Assembly: GCF_046630445.1 (NCBI RefSeq)
Contig: NC_092343.1
Coordinates: forward strand, 138,749,501 to 138,813,500
DNA length: 64,000 nt
Source: Rutidosis leptorrhynchoides
Taxonomy: Eukaryota; Streptophyta; Magnoliopsida; Asterales; Asteraceae
Direction: 5' to 3'
This document shows, piece by piece, positions 35,099 to 46,955 of this stretch; positions within the stretch are counted from its first letter, which is position 1; every line of letters begins with the position of its first letter. The notes beneath the pieces are model-generated. The model was not told the origin of the DNA. It made no database searches and saw only the letters and a program-made list of their open reading frames with translations. The position numbers and the translations under genes are program-made.

Positions 35099-36268
35099 CA
35101 TTCCTGTGAGAACGTTCTCACAAATAAATATAATGAGAACATGGGTATATATGTAATTTAAGCATCCTATTTTTTCATACATTAAATATTTAAATTAAAT
35201 ATTCAAATATGTAACAAACTTTCTTCCATAATTACATTTGCAATTTGCAACAAACAACTTATATCCCTCAAAATTTAATGTTTCGTTCTCTGTATTTGGT
35301 ACTTTCGTGCTTTTCTTTTGAATTTAAGCTTACTCGAATACTGAATGCAGAATACTGTATGCAAATGAAAAGCATATTTACTGGATGCAAATAACAAGGA
35401 TGATCGAATATTACATACATACCTACGTTCATAACAAATATACAGAAATAGGGATACATGCAGTAATCAAAGTTTATTTATTGCTTGTAAACTCATTTAC
35501 AATTTCAACTAGTAAGTTATGTGTCACCAACTGAAATAGGTTTTCTAATCTCTATATATAAAGCCAACGAATTTAAAATCAAATATAATATGTTCGTCAT
35601 TGAGATTGGATGCATTGAGACTTCGGGCTATGAATCGATGCGTTTGAGACTTCGAACTATGAGCCTCGATTCATTCGAGACTTCGGGCGATGTGCCAAGA
35701 TGCATTTGAAACTTCGGGGCTTCGGGCTAGATAGATTTGCGACTAGGGCTATGAGCCAGGATGCATTTAAGACTTCGGACTATGAACCTCGATACATTTG
35801 CGGCTTGGCCTTATGAGCAGGGATGCCTTTGAAATGTCGAGCTACGAGCGTTGATGCTTTTGAGACTCCCGGTTAGGCCCTGGATGCACATCGGCGTCTT
35901 GTAGACTACTAGTAAGCGGGAATGATAACAACGATATTGTTTTAAGAATGTTGTTTTCTTAGCATTGACCGACCATAAATTAAGACGGCACCACTAAATT
36001 GTTTTAAGGGATTGATGGTTTAAGAGAGATGAAGATTTAAATGTAACTGTGTAGATGTATATTGAGCCGGTTACTAAAATAGTGGAGAGAGATTAACGTG
36101 AATAAACGCATATTTGTAGGAGAGTAAGTTTCCTAATGTACCCTTTCTAATTATTTTAAATCATTAAAACTCAAATAATTTTATATCCATTGATTTAATG
36201 CATCTATGGTTGAAAAATGTTCTCACAAAAATTAGGAAATAAGAACGTTCTCATATGAACGCTTTTCT
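35093..36268. mobile_element. TA-microsatellite-flanked inverted-repeat element (Micron-like), 1.2 kb
   Basis: The segment is bounded by (TA)n on both sides (about 35,054-35,092 and 36,269-36,327). Its ends are imperfect inverted repeats around TGAGAACGTTCTCA: left AGCATTCCTGTGAGAACG, right, inverted, AGCGTTCATATGAGAACG. A non-autonomous element inserted into a TA microsatellite, like Micron elements known from rice, would give this layout. It has no coding capacity. The family assignment is tentative. Confidence 0.5.
35590..35885. repeat. Degenerate minisatellite, about 40-45-bp unit
   Basis: Around seven imperfect units contain GATGCATTTGAGACTTCGGG followed by CTATGAGCC. They lie inside the Micron-like element. 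Confidence 0.8.
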
Positions 36269-36289
36269 ATATATATATATATATATATA

Positions 36290-36329
<40 letters not shown>

Positions 36330-36589
36330 CAAATAGTAAATAATATAACTATTACGGAGTAGTAATCATAACTATTATTGAATCTAATTTGTAAATAATA
36401 TAAACTTATTACTTACTAGTTATTATTAATAATATATAAACATTCTAAATAATAAAAATTATTAGAAATTTTAAATAATAGAAACTATTACAAATTTAAT
36501 TTTTAAAAGATATGTTTGACATCTGTTATGAATTTATTAAATTATCTATGATATACACATTTTAAATTAAAATTATTTGTACCTAACTA

Positions 36590-37264
36590 TTAGTCTTATC
36601 AACGTGTTAAAGAGTCCTAAAATTTTACCTTGTTAGGACCTCAAAAACATATAACCAAATACGTTACGTTATTAAAAAACACTCACAAATAAATGTCCTT
36701 TTTGGTTTGTTTCCTATGACATTCATATCAAGTGTCCTTTGAAGACATATGATAATAGTAACCCAAAATTTATATGTCATTTTAATTAGCTTTTTATGAC
36801 ACCACTTTGTAAACGTATCTCGTAGTGCAACCCATTTTTCAAATGTCCTATAAAAACATAGTATAATAGGACCCCTATAAAACATGTGTCATATCAAATA
36901 GGACTTTAGGGCACAACTGTGTAAGCGTATCTCATAATGGGGCATAATTTCTAAGTGTTCTATTAAAACCTAGGATAATATGACCAAAAAAACTCATGTG
37001 TCACATTAAATAGTTTTTTAGGACACCACTGTAAAACCGTATAGTTCTTTAGGACACCATTCAAAAAGCGTAAAGCTTTTTAGGACATCATTTTATAAGT
37101 GCATAGGTTTTTAGGACATCTTATAGCTTATTAGGACACTTCATTATAAGCGTATCTCATAATGGGACCTCAAATATTTAACCGTCCCAATAAATGGCTC
37201 GTTAGGACCCTAATTTACGAGGGTCCTAGGGAAAGGGTCCTATAAACTCACTTTTCTTGTAGTG
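36590..37264. repeat. Right subterminal repeat region of the CACTA element
   Basis: Many copies of TTTTTAGGACACCA and TAGGACAT variants, interspersed with AAGCGTATCTCATAATGGG segments, run up to the terminal inverted repeat. Confidence 0.75.
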
Positions 37265-37267
37265 TTC

Positions 37268-38150
37268 GCAGGTAATGAAATTCTGAACTAAACACTTGAT
37301 TTTCACTAAGATTCACAGGGGTTACGAATCTAATGAAAATAGTAACTAAAACACAAGATTATAAGTGCTTACACACAAACAATCTGAGATTCGCAGGATT
37401 GAGATTCGGAACCAAATTTGGAACTAGATTCTCTGGTTCAAACCACCGAATGTGAAATGAATTAACACATGTGATTGAGTCTATTGCTTTCTGCAAAAGA
37501 AAACTAGTTAGAAACAACAAAAATATCTGCATTCAGAACCGAATATGAGGTTGCGAATCTGTGCTGTAGCTAGAACTAGCGAATCTGATGAAAACTTGAG
37601 AATTTGATCTCTGACTTTGATCAATTCAACACCAAAAAACTTGAATCCAATTTCTATAGCTTCGTATTGAATCTGCGAATCTTCTGGAATCACAGACACT
37701 TAAAACTAATAACACTTAACGTTCAATTCGTAAGGATGAACAGATTCACTGGAGGTTATATTTGCGAATCTGAGTTGATAATCAAAAATTCAACTCAATT
37801 GTTGAAATTAAACATTCAAAAAGATGCGTAGATGCTAGACGAATGATCCTGAATCCAAAACAGCTTCCAAAACAACTGACAGAATAGAGAACTAGCGAAT
37901 ATGTATGAACTTCACTTGACGAACAGCTAAATCTCCATAATACGATTGAAATGTTGTAATTGGATTGATCTGATGATTGATAACTGATTCCTGAGCTAGA
38001 TAACACCTTTGTTAAGCTTTTCAATCAATTCTACATGTCAGAACAGAAGAATTTGAAACTTGCGAATCTGTTCTAAAGTTGCGAATGTGATTGAATCTTC
38101 GTTTCGGTTGATCCTGGATCGATTGAGTGATATAGGATCACTTCCTGGTA
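37268..38150 (-). other. Leader of the Sirevirus-like element
   Basis: Noncoding. It is rich in the same motif as 2978-4577, here often read as TTGCGAATCTG on the plus strand (for example near 37,550, 37,580, 37,672, 37,752, 38,060 and 38,085). Chance short ORFs cover parts of it. Confidence 0.65.
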
Positions 38151-38162
38151 GCTCTAATACCA
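38151..38162 (-). promoter_or_regulatory. Primer binding site of the Sirevirus-like element
   Basis: The minus strand reads TGGTATTAGAGC two bases after the LTR end. It matches the initiator tRNA-Met type site with one T for C change. Confidence 0.88.
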
Positions 38163-38164
38163 AA

Positions 38165-38415
38165 TGATAGGTCAAATCATGATTGAATCAACAGAATTAG
38201 AGAGTTACGAATGTGTAATATGAGATTTGGAGGAATGAGATGAGATTCGGAGGCAGAGCAAACACTTAATATTTCATTCCACACCTTCCTTGAACTCAGT
38301 TACAATGCATTGGCTATTAATCTAGGATTGATGGATTCCTTATATATCCCTCTTCTAAGGAACCCTCCCTTTACAATTATATTTCACTTTTCACACTAAC
38401 ATTTTGGACCTAACA
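38165..38415 (-). repeat. 5' LTR of the Sirevirus-like element (right end tentative)
   Basis: The edge next to the PBS is clear: the minus strand ends GACCTATCA. The outer edge is placed at 38,415, where the minus strand would start TGTTAGGTCC and mirror the inner terminus (TGATAGGTC on plus). This gives a short LTR of about 250 bp. The partner LTR lies outside the window, so the outer edge cannot be verified. A TATA-like GGATATATAAGG on the minus strand lies at 38,338-38,350. Confidence 0.55.
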
Positions 38416-39589
38416 ATACCCATAATGATATGGACTTGGACTGGATATATGATATCACGAATCACATACGTACACACGACGCAACACTTAAGAGAATTAA
38501 GTTGACTACGCTATCTTGAACTTATGGACTAATGTCGAATGGATATGTGAGATAGCGTAATGTAATGACCAGGATTACATTACGGTAACTCATATAGAAG
38601 TTCTGACATTAAAAAATAAGGAATTGAGAGAGAGTCAAGTAGGTTACTTGGATAGATACCATTTAGAACATAAACCGTATAATTTCAAATTGAGTAGAAA
38701 TTTACGTCGTGCGAATTAATTATTATTATAACCCTATAAGGAACGTGTAATCACGTCAAAATTTGTCACTACTCGACACTGTCCGTCACCACCGATCGCT
38801 ACTTGGCACTATGAAGACACTGCTTGGAACATACTCATAATCTCATACCACTACTCCTTACTACTTATCGATGCTTACTACTACTCAACGCCGCCTCTCA
38901 CTGCTAGTCTCGATCGATCACTACTTCTTACTTCTTGTCGTTACTAGTTACTATTTAATTCTACCCATTACTACTTACCACTACTAAATACTACTCATCA
39001 CTACTAGCACCTCCACGATTCACTACTAGTTATTATGCATTACGACTCATTTCTGATATATCTTAGAGGAGGAATTCCATGTAGCAGCCGTGCAATCTGT
39101 AGTAGATATTGTCTACTTGACTTTCGACTTATCTATCATTCCGCCACCCACAGTTTCACGATTTTGATTTCCAATACGAGTCAACCAAAAGAGGTATTCA
39201 CACCCTCCCTCATAAAGGGTATTCTGGTCTTCTCCCCCACCGATGTGGACAAGCCTGATAACATACCCTGCTTCTAACATCAACTTCAATGAAGTTCATC
39301 ACGAGTTCGTTCTTACTCAACAAACATAATTTTTATATACTACCAATACTGGTGCTGATAGAACTATTAAACTAGAAACTTTGACCTTGTGGGCGGAACA
39401 GACTATTTACCAATGTTGTTGCAATCAGCAGGATATTCGAATTCTCTCACCGACGGAGATGGTGTACGGAGAGAAATCAGTACACCGTTGCGTTACGTAA
39501 ATTGCTAGAAGGTCCAGAAGTGCATGAGATAAGGATGTCTCATAATTTTGACACATATGAGCAAAGTTGAACCACCGATTTAGGGACCT
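38416..39589. other. Unassigned AT-rich stretch with ACTACT-type triplets
   Basis: No credible gene. About 38,770-39,030 is rich in degenerate CACTACT/ACTACTC repeats. The right part (39,400-39,589) may be decayed gag-protease of the following chromovirus, but it is too broken to show. No 5' LTR matching the 41,844 LTR start was found. Confidence 0.5.
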
Positions 39590-39755
39590 AAAGATGTCCC
39601 AAACGTTAGAAATTTTCCTTAAGGTCCTTCCGGAAGAATTACCTGGTCTTTCACCTCACCGTGAAGATGAGATTCAGATTGATCTGATGCTAGAAGTGGC
39701 TCCAGTGGTCACTCACCGTGTAGACTTACACCCCCAGAGCTAAGAGAGTTGTTAG

Positions 39756-39840
<85 letters not shown>

Positions 39841-41812
39841 TCATACTAAATAGGAACTCCCCATAGGGAAGAACATCAGGTTTGTAATACCTTGACCCGT
39901 GTCTAGTGAAAACAGATGGACTTTATGGCCTAGGAGTACAGAGTTGTAGCTCTTGTGCTCTTTGTCAAGAAAAATGATGGATCTATGAGACGTTGCATCG
40001 ATTACCGAGAACTGAATAAACTGAAGATCAAGAACAGATATCCATTATCGAGGATCAACGATCTGTTTGATCAGCTTCAAGGGTCTGGATGTTATTATAA
40101 AATTGATCTTAGATCAGGTTATCATCAGATGAGGGTGAAAGAAACTGATATACCGAAGACAGCGTTCAGAACTAGCTATGGACATCATAGATTTACGTTA
40201 ATGCCCTTTGGTTTGACGAACGCACCGGCTGTGTTCATGGATCTCATGAACCATGTGTGTAAGCCATACCTAGACAAGTTTGTTATTGTGTTCATTGATG
40301 ATATTTTGGTATATTCAAAGAACGAGCAGGATCACGAACAACATCTTCATTTGATACTCGAGATGCTCAGGAAAGAGCAGTTGTATGCAAAGTATTCGAA
40401 ATGTGACTTTTGGTTGAGAGAAGTTCAATTTTTGGGTCATATCGTAGGTGTCAATGGTATTCAAGTTGATCCTGCGAAGATAGAAATAGTTAAGAAGTGG
40501 GAAGTTCCTCAATCGCTGACGCAGATCCGACAATTATATGTTCACGCCGGTTACTACAAAAGATTCATTGAAGGATTTTCTACTATTGCTCGACCATTGA
40601 CTGCATTGACTCACTAGGGTAAGAAGTATGAGTGGACTGAGCAACATGAGTCTGCATTTCAGATGTTAAAACAGAAATTGACTATTGCTCCGATTTTTTC
40701 CTTACCCGAAGGAAATGAAGATTTCATGATTTATTGTGATGCTTCACGACAAGGTTTTGGTTGCGCGTTGATGCAACGAAAGAAAGTGATCGCCTATGGA
40801 TCATGACAGCTGAAGAATCACGAACAAAACTACACGACACATGATTTAGAACTTGGTGCTATGGTCTTTGCACTGAAAATGTGGAGACACTACTTGTATC
40901 GTACTAAGTTTACAATTTTCATCTATCACAAGAGTTTGCAACATATCTTCGAGCAGAAACAATTCAACATGAGACAGAGACGTTGGGTAGAACTGCTAAA
41001 TGACTATGATTGTGAAATTTGCTACCATCCTGGTAAGGCTAATATAGTTGATGATGCCTTGAGTAGGAAGGAAAAATTTAAACCTCTCCGAGTTAGAGCG
41101 TTGAACATAACTATCCGTACAGAACTTAAAGCATTAAATCAATAGTTATCATACGAGCATTAAAGCAGCGCCTTTTGAAATGTTATACGGGAGAAAGTGC
41201 AGATCACCCTTATGTTGGAGTGAGATAGGGATAGTCAATTGACAGGTCCCGAGATCATAAAGAAAACAATGGAGAAAATTGTATAAATCCAAGAGAGATT
41301 AAAAACGGCTCAAAGTCGTCAAAAGAGTTATGCCGATGTTAGAAGGTGACCATGAGAATTTCAAGAAGGTGACAAAGTCATGCTTAAAGTATCTCCCTGG
41401 AAAGGCGTAGTGCATTTTGGTAAACGAGGCAAGCTAAGTCCAAGGTATATTGGACCATTCGAAATAACAGAAAGAGTTGGACCGGTAGCGTACAGATTGA
41501 AACTACCGCAGGAACTCAGTGAAATTCATGACACTTTTCACGTTTCTAATTTGAAGAAATGCTTAGCAGACGAAAGTCTAATTATTCCTTTGGAAGAAAT
41601 ACATGTTGACAACAAGCTTCATTTTGTTGAAGAACACGTTGAGATCACAGACCATAAGGTCAAACCATTAAAACAGAGCAACATACCGATTGTAAAAGCT
41701 CGGTGGTATGCACGCAGAGGACCATAATTCACGTGGGAACGTGAAGACCAGATGAGTCAAAGTATCAGCAACTGTTTCCCGAGGAAATTACTTCAGCGGA
41801 TGTGCACTAAAT
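39590..41812 (+). pseudogene. Ty3/gypsy chromovirus pol, deleted and broken (Tekay/Del-like)
   Basis: It opens with a FPEVFPEELPGL-like segment (39,600-39,660), interrupted by a TA microsatellite at 39,759-39,838. RT then reads on from [19 protein letters not shown] through [11 protein letters not shown] (catalytic D-D, near 40,290-40,320) and QFLGHIV. RNase H carries YCDASRQGFGCALMQRKKV. In-frame stops occur at 40,615-40,617 and 40,804-40,806. After LSRKEKFKPLRVRALN the sequence jumps to [18 protein letters not shown] near 41,160, so the integrase zinc finger and most of the core are deleted. The end carries [10 protein letters not shown] and a chromodomain-like tail ([10 protein letters not shown], then FTWERED). 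Confidence 0.9.
39759..39838. repeat. (TA)n microsatellite within pol
   Basis: An 80-bp TA run splits the linker between the protease end and RT. Confidence 0.95.
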
Positions 41813-42532
41813 TTCGGGATGAAATTTCATTAACGGGGGGTAATGTAACAAACCTGCTATTTCCGTTAAACTTCGTTAACTGTCCGTTAAGTTATTTAAT
41901 GGAACCTACTTGAATTTTGTGTATTTAATTTAATTAAATGCATACTTGAGTCCATGATGAACTACTATAATTAATGGATGATTATAATAGCTGGAGAACT
42001 TATTTCATATTTTGAAATACTGAGAAAATGATACGGTTTTAAAAACTGCAACAGAGGTCCCGTGAGAATGTGAAACGCTCGATTTTAATAAAATAATTAT
42101 TTTTAATAATTATTAACTTTAAATAAAACATATTTGATTTATTATATATTTAATAAATCAAACTTGGTGGGATGCGCTTTAACGACCGATTAACATTCCG
42201 AGAACTCGGTACGGTTAACGGCAACTAGAAACGAACCACACTTAGTGAGCAAGCAAGCCAAAAGGTAACATAATTCACTTCTAATAATTATATTATGTAA
42301 TTATTATATTTTTAAGACACTTTCAATTTATTGGAATTTTTATAGATTAAAAACGCGAGAAATTAAAGTTTAACGATTCGGTTTGCATTTTCGGCCAACG
42401 ACACCTAACGGGCTATACAAGGAATGATCTAACTAGTCAAAATAGGCCCAAGAATCCCTTTAAAACTTCCCTTGGCCGAAATCCCCCTTAAGCCCACCCT
42501 TATGGTCTTTTAATTTGGCTCAAGCTTGTGTT
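41810..42532 (+). repeat. Polypurine tract and start of the chromovirus 3' LTR
   Basis: The sequence AAATTTCGGGATGAAATTTC followed by TTAACGGGGGGTAA (41,810-41,843) is the usual Tekay-type pre-LTR segment. The LTR begins TGTAACAAACC at 41,844 and is cut at 42,532 by the next element. It resumes at 55,400. Confidence 0.8.
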
Positions 42533-43716
42533 TGAAAGGACCCGTCCTAATCCATCTGGACGAATACATTACATTTGGTTACATCGCGAGGTTCTTGACC
42601 ACTATATGATACATTTTACAAATATTGCATTCGTTTTCAAAAAGATAAACTTTCATTACATCGAAAGTTGACGGCATGCATACCATTTCATAATATATCC
42701 AACTATAATTGACTTAATAATAATCTTGATGAACTCAACGACAACGTATTTTGAAATATGTCATGAATGACTCCAAGTAATATCTCTAAAATGAGCAAAT
42801 GCACAGCGAAAGATTTCTTTCATACCTGAGAATAAACATGCTTTAAAGTGTCAACCAAAAGGTTGGTGAGTTCGTTGGTTTATCGTAAATAATAAAATTC
42901 ATCATTTTAATAGACCACAAGATTTAAATACAGTACACCTATCTCGTGTACGAAACCATATTTCATAAAGGCTTAGCAGAGTAGGTTCATATCCTTTTCT
43001 CCCCCGTAGGTTGCCTCGCGATTTTTTTAATAATCGTACACATATCTCGTGCACAAAAACTAATAAAAATAACCTGTGTATAAAAGTCATTCATACGAAC
43101 TACAAACACCTGGTAATCGACCTTAACAAAATGCATCTAGAATATCCCCCGCATACCGGCATTCCGCACGGTCATGCAAAAAGCATACAATCAGGCCACT
43201 CTTTTAAATATGATGGTTGTGTACACCGCACAAAAAGATCATATCTTTTAAAGCTGGCAGTTGTATATCTATTTTGAAGTACTAAAGTAGTTCAAATTCT
43301 CTGACTGGGGCTCGTTAGTGCCCATAGATCTATCTTTAGGATTCGCGTCAATTAGGAGCTCGGTTTCCTAATTCTTAGATTACCAGACTATAAAGGGGTG
43401 ATATCCGGTGTACTCATAACTCATTCGTAGAATGTTTTTAAGTACTTGTGTCTATCTCGTCAAACATTTATAAAAAAGCGCATGTATTCTCAGTCCCAAA
43501 AATATATATTGCGAAAGCATTTAAAAAGGGAGTAATGAAACTCACGCATATAAATATTGTAAAACAGTTAATAAAGCATTTGCATGTATTCTCAGCCCAA
43601 AAATGTAAAGGGTAAAAAGGGCAAATGAAACTCACCATACCATATTTTGTAGTAAAAATACATATGACGATATTGAACAATGCAGAGGTGGCCTCGGATT
43701 CACGAACCTATATCAA

Positions 43717-43718
<2 letters not shown>

Positions 43719-43813
<95 letters not shown>
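43719..43813. repeat. (TA)n microsatellite, expanded in this LTR only
   Basis: About 95 bp of TA. The sister LTR has only about 14 bp at the matching site (52,277-52,290). Confidence 0.95.
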
Positions 43814-43815
<2 letters not shown>

Positions 43816-44158
43816 CACCTAATGTTAATTAACTAAGTTTATAATGTATTAGAATTAATTTTTTTTTTTACATGTATAATCATATTATTATCCATTTGGT
43901 ATAAGATATTTATATATTATGTATTACTTAATAGAAATAATATTTTGTTTAAAAAAATACAAAACTATGTAATATTAGTATAGGTATGAAATAAATATAT
44001 TTTAGATAAATAATATTTGTTGTACTATATATAAGAATATTAATAGTGATATTAATAATAATAATAATAATAATAATAGCGTTAACGAAAATAAGATGAT
44101 AATTTTAGTAAGTATGATAATTTTACTAATAATGATATTTTTAACAATAAGGATACTT

Positions 44159-44219
<61 letters not shown>

Positions 44220-44235
44220 TAACAATAATAATAAC

Positions 44236-44323
<88 letters not shown>
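44159..44323. repeat. (AAT)n microsatellite
   Basis: About 165 bp of AAT units with a few AAC interruptions. The matching array in the other LTR is at 52,629-52,790. All ORFs over it are low-complexity artefacts. Confidence 0.95.
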
Positions 44324-44324
<1 letters not shown>

Positions 44325-46558
44325 GAGTAATAATACTACCTCTCATGAAAAAGCTTCCAAAAAGAAAAATAACTGCCTTAGACCGGGTTCGAACTCGAAA
44401 CCTCTCGCTAAACCAATACATCCCTTAACCCATCCATCTATCTTTGCTTTTCTGTTTTATTTCGTACCTTACACTATTTAACCCACAATTTCCTGCTACC
44501 ATTTTCTTCTTCAAAATAAAAAAAATGCCTCAACCAAGGCTTGAACACGCGACCTCTAGCTCCCTTACATGCACCATAAACCATCTGATCCATCTTGTTT
44601 TCTGTAATAATTCGCAATCTAATTCTATTTACTCTTATTTCTGCTTCCATCTTCTTCTTCAATATCATCTATCCATCTATCCTAATATATCGAGTATCAT
44701 CTCCTCACTGTATCATCTATGCATCATCGTTCCATCTCATCATATTCATCACATCATCCCCTCGTCCTCAATATCGTCTATTCATCATTCTTACCGAGAA
44801 CATCATCATCATTTATTCATCATCATATCATTTATCTTATCATCTTTATTATCTAACAATTATCATCATTCTTTCATTTCTCAATTATAGATCAAAATCA
44901 CCATCTTTATATGATCATTTATCCATGTTCTTTATTATTATGCGAATTATCATCATCAATTAATATCTTTATCTTTATTAAAACATCATCATAATCATCA
45001 TCATCTCACATATCAAACCCGTTATCACTCTTATTCCTAATCAATACCATCATCCTTTATTTCCTACATTAATCATCATCATTAACCTATCTCCCTTCGT
45101 TCTCGGTTTCATAAAAACATAACAGGACTGCAGTTACAGTCAGTTAAAGGAGAAACCACACAAGTGGTGTTACGGCCCAACATCATGCTATATAAACCGC
45201 CCAACTAAACTCCTTCGGCCCAACAAAAACACTCGGCCCAACTCCTTAAACTGAGTTCTCGGCCATACATATGTTAGAATTTTAATAGGAGACAATAATC
45301 CGCCATTTTCATTTTAATAAGCATATTACACCTTTAACAAAATCAAGTGGCCATCTTTATGCTGTTTGTCGACTACATAGAAACACTTTTACCCATCTAG
45401 TCGTAAAGGTCTAATAACTAATTGAACTTCTCAGCCCACAACCACCTTTACTCCAACTAGCTGGTCCGCAATTTGTGGTGGTACTCGACTAAAAGGAAAA
45501 AATAGCTCAAAGTCTTCAAGTGGGGTTAATGGTTGTAGTGGTTGTCATCTACTAATGAAAAAAAATAGAAAGGAAACGTGCTCTCCCCACAGCATCATTA
45601 ACATCATCCTCACAATTTACTTTAATTATATTAACTTTACAGCAAATGGAATGATTTTAAAAGTTGTAGTAGTAGTAGTTACAATAATGGGGTTTGTTTG
45701 GGTTACAGCAGGAACAAGAGAAAAGGAGAGAAGAGGAAGAGAGTTGTGGTACTTACGGTGGTGGTGATGAGGTTTCAATGAATTATAGAGGCTGTGAAGT
45801 TGACGGATGAAGACCGCAATAGCTGTAGCAATTATACTCAAGGTGTTTGTGTTGATAATAGTTTATGCCGATCTGCAATTAGAAATAATAAGGGTTCAGT
45901 TGAATTGAGTTTCGAATGGCAGTAGCAGGTGATGATAGCTTTTGGGTTAGTCTTCAATGGTGGTGATGAAGCTTCAAACTAGGATCATAATGAGATGTAA
46001 AGGTGGTTCATGATCAAATTTTAGAGAGAGATGATGGTTTTTGGTTCCTTCATATTTTCTGATTAACTCCACGAAATGCAGCCAAAATTTATAGAGTGTA
46101 AGTAATAGATTGATGCTGTAACAAGAGTTGATTGAAATTGTAATGTAATGACTGTGATATCGACATGTAACAATAGACAGGATTCTAAACCAGGAGGAAG
46201 AAGATAAAAAAAATAAAGCAGATAGTGATTGGAACATATTTGTATATTTAGATGATATAGATGTCTAACAGATTTTGGATTATTCCATTGTTTGATTTGT
46301 GATTCGTACGAATTTAGAGACAGAAGGAATCGAGTAAAAAGAAAGAAAAATGGATTAGATGGGACGTGAAACAGATTCATATAATTGAATCTGATTTTTA
46401 ATATTTATATATATATATAATTAATATTAATATTTAATAAATATAAATATATTAATAATAATAATCTTATTAATAATAATAGATAATAATACTTGTAATA
46501 TTAATTAATAATAACATAATAATTATGTTAATAATAATTATAATAATAATAATGATAA

Positions 46559-46619
<61 letters not shown>

Positions 46620-46955
46620 TGATGATAATATTTAATAATAAAACTAGTATTATCAATTTACATCTTTATATCTATATATTATATATTATAATAATTTTAA
46701 TGATACAAATAATAATATTAATATTAATGTTAATAATAATAATAATGAGATTGATATAACAGATTATGCTTATCAAATCTCATATATTCCTTTATATATT
46801 TATTTACAAATAGTTGTTCGTGAATCGTCGGAAATAGTCAAAGGTTTACTGAAACAGTTCAAAAATTTTAAGACTCAACATTACAGACATTGCTTATCGT
46901 GTCGGAAACATAAAAAGATAAAGTTTAAATTTGGTCGGAATTCCAGGTCCTCACA

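Larger units (their letters stand above)
30718..37264. mobile_element. CACTA (En/Spm-like) DNA transposon carrying gene fragments, 6.5 kb
   Basis: The termini are CACTACAAGAAA at the left and its reverse complement TTTCTTGTAGTG at the right, with a 3-bp target duplication TTC (30,715-30,717 and 37,265-37,267). All three are CACTA hallmarks. Leaving the element out rejoins an AGATTCGCAGG motif of the host leader. The subterminal regions are dense in GTCCTA/TAGGAC motifs. I see no transposase, so it is probably mobilised by proteins from elsewhere. Its cargo includes exons of an aspartic protease, other exon-like pieces, and an internal element flanked by TA repeats. Confidence 0.93.
1..38415 (-). 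mobile_element. Sirevirus-like Ty1/copia retrotransposon, interrupted scaffold element
   Basis: One minus-strand element is recovered in four pieces: 1-10,118, 13,380-13,707, 28,919-30,717 and 37,265-38,415. Each gap is an insertion with its own terminal signature and target duplication. The pieces follow copia order: PBS, leader, gag with a CCHC knuckle, D-S-G protease, H-H-C-C and D-D-E integrase, RT with YVDD, then RNase H. A long coiled-coil gag, a cluster of polypurine tracts after pol and an extra ORF downstream of pol are traits known from Sireviruses. The gag and linker frame reads across the solo-LTR junction once that insertion is removed, which confirms that the pieces belong together. 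The 3' LTR lies left of the window. Many stops and frameshifts show that it is dead. Confidence 0.85.
42533..46955 (-). repeat. 3' LTR of the 12.9-kb element
   Basis: It is collinear with 51,083-55,399. It holds a long (TA)n run (43,719-43,813), (AAT)n (44,159-44,323), and a TCATCATC-rich stretch (44,650-45,080) with many chance ORFs. No gene is supported. Confidence 0.93.

Noticed and set aside
30718..37264. Helitron as an alternative explanation for the gene-capturing element
   Set aside because: CACTA terminal inverted repeats and a 3-bp duplication are present. I found no Helitron-type TC start with a CTRR end between A and T at these borders.
44381..44410. tRNA-like GGGTTCGAACTC segment (also near 52,851)
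   Set aside because: It resembles a T-arm, but no acceptor stem or D-arm partner could be placed around it, and it is repeated because both LTRs carry it.
44002..44428. Poly-isoleucine and poly-asparagine ORFs over AAT/ATT repeats (also 21,141-21,392 and 52,565-52,948)
   Set aside because: They are direct translations of trinucleotide microsatellites with no other content.
44444..44963. ORFs of 120-170 residues in the TCATCATC-rich part of the long LTRs (also 52,911-53,429)
   Set aside because: Low-complexity Ser/His/Ile frames in LTR DNA, with no domain and overlapping open frames.
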